Below, in pieces: positions 5,027 to 5,110 of a stretch of DNA of 5,110 nt. Position 1 is the stretch's first letter. Every line of letters starts with the position of its first letter. The notes under the pieces were generated by a model, which was not told where the DNA came from, did not search any database, and worked only from the letters and a program-made list of their open reading frames with translations. The DNA is from Desulfosporosinus sp. (GTDB lineage Bacteria; Bacillota; Desulfitobacteriia; Desulfitobacteriales; Desulfitobacteriaceae). The DNA lies in contig DOPM01000010.1 in NCBI GenBank assembly GCA_003513495.1, positions 1,669 to 6,778 on the forward strand, read 5' to 3'. The translations under genes were made by a program, and so were the position numbers.

Positions 5027-5110
5027 TTATATAACGTAAGGTAATCCCAAAACGTTCATAACTTCTTCACATCCATCTTTTAAAATGTTAATAAGTTGTA
5101 TTTGAGTTTT
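5027..5110 (-). pseudogene. Short C-terminal or degraded reading frame entering from the right edge, possibly ArsR-like
   Basis: On the - strand a frame is open from the window edge (5110) to TAA at 5029-5027, giving 27 codons. It includes QLINILKDG and VMNVLGLP. The spacing resembles the start of the winged-helix domain of ArsR-family metal regulators (a helix ending L-L-K-D-G, then a helix ending L-G-L-P before the recognition helix), but the frame stops right after LGLPYVI, where the recognition helix should begin. It may be a broken regulator or the end of something else. Confidence is low because so little is visible. Confidence 0.25.

Noticed and set aside
5000..5028. TCCTC/GAGGA hairpin followed by TTTTT after the HAMP fragment
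   Set aside because: Only about five pairs around an 11-base loop; a terminator is possible but not supported enough to list.

Overview
This window most likely comes from a low-GC, Gram-positive anaerobe of the Clostridia, close to the Desulfosporosinus/Desulfitobacterium group (Peptococcaceae). This is inferred from strong AGGAGG-type ribosome sites, use of TTG and GTG starts, moderate to low GC, and the flavour of the proteins; no species marker is present. All intact genes lie on the + strand.

Positions 1-3315 look like one transcription unit entering from the left. It holds the C-terminal part of CcmA (ABC ATPase), a complete CcmB (membrane permease), a complete CcmC (haem-handling protein with the tryptophan-rich motif), and a 48-residue CcmD-like membrane peptide. 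These are followed by a membrane-anchored five-cysteine protein of the DUF2318/FtrD-like type and an integral-membrane methyltransferase of the isoprenylcysteine/phospholipid methyltransferase superfamily. CcmA-CcmB overlap by ATGA and CcmB-CcmC are 3 bases apart. CcmABC(D) is the haem-export and CcmE-loading half of System I cytochrome c maturation. CcmE, CcmF and CcmH are not in the window.

Positions 3316-3619 hold the last ~50 codons of a sensor histidine kinase that has lost its front, then a probable promoter region with three TTCA-type repeats spaced exactly 11 bases apart. Positions 3620-4372 form a small copper-related pair: a secreted, cysteine-free, methionine-rich protein and a CopZ-type copper chaperone with an extra Cys/His-rich N-terminus. 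A well-formed internal ribosome site could make a second, shorter CopZ.

Positions 4373-5110 contain two strong hairpin terminators and a piece of a HAMP-coiled-coil-PP2C (RsbU/SpoIIE-like) signalling protein truncated at both ends. A short reading frame on the - strand enters from the right edge and may be the end of an ArsR-like regulator. The right half therefore looks like a decayed signalling/metal-response region next to an intact cytochrome-maturation operon. I see no CRISPR array, tRNA, rRNA, insertion sequence or clear attachment site, and no large new system. The most interesting leads are the methionine-rich protein beside CopZ, the dual-start CopZ, the 11-base repeats, and the DUF2318 protein inside a ccm operon.
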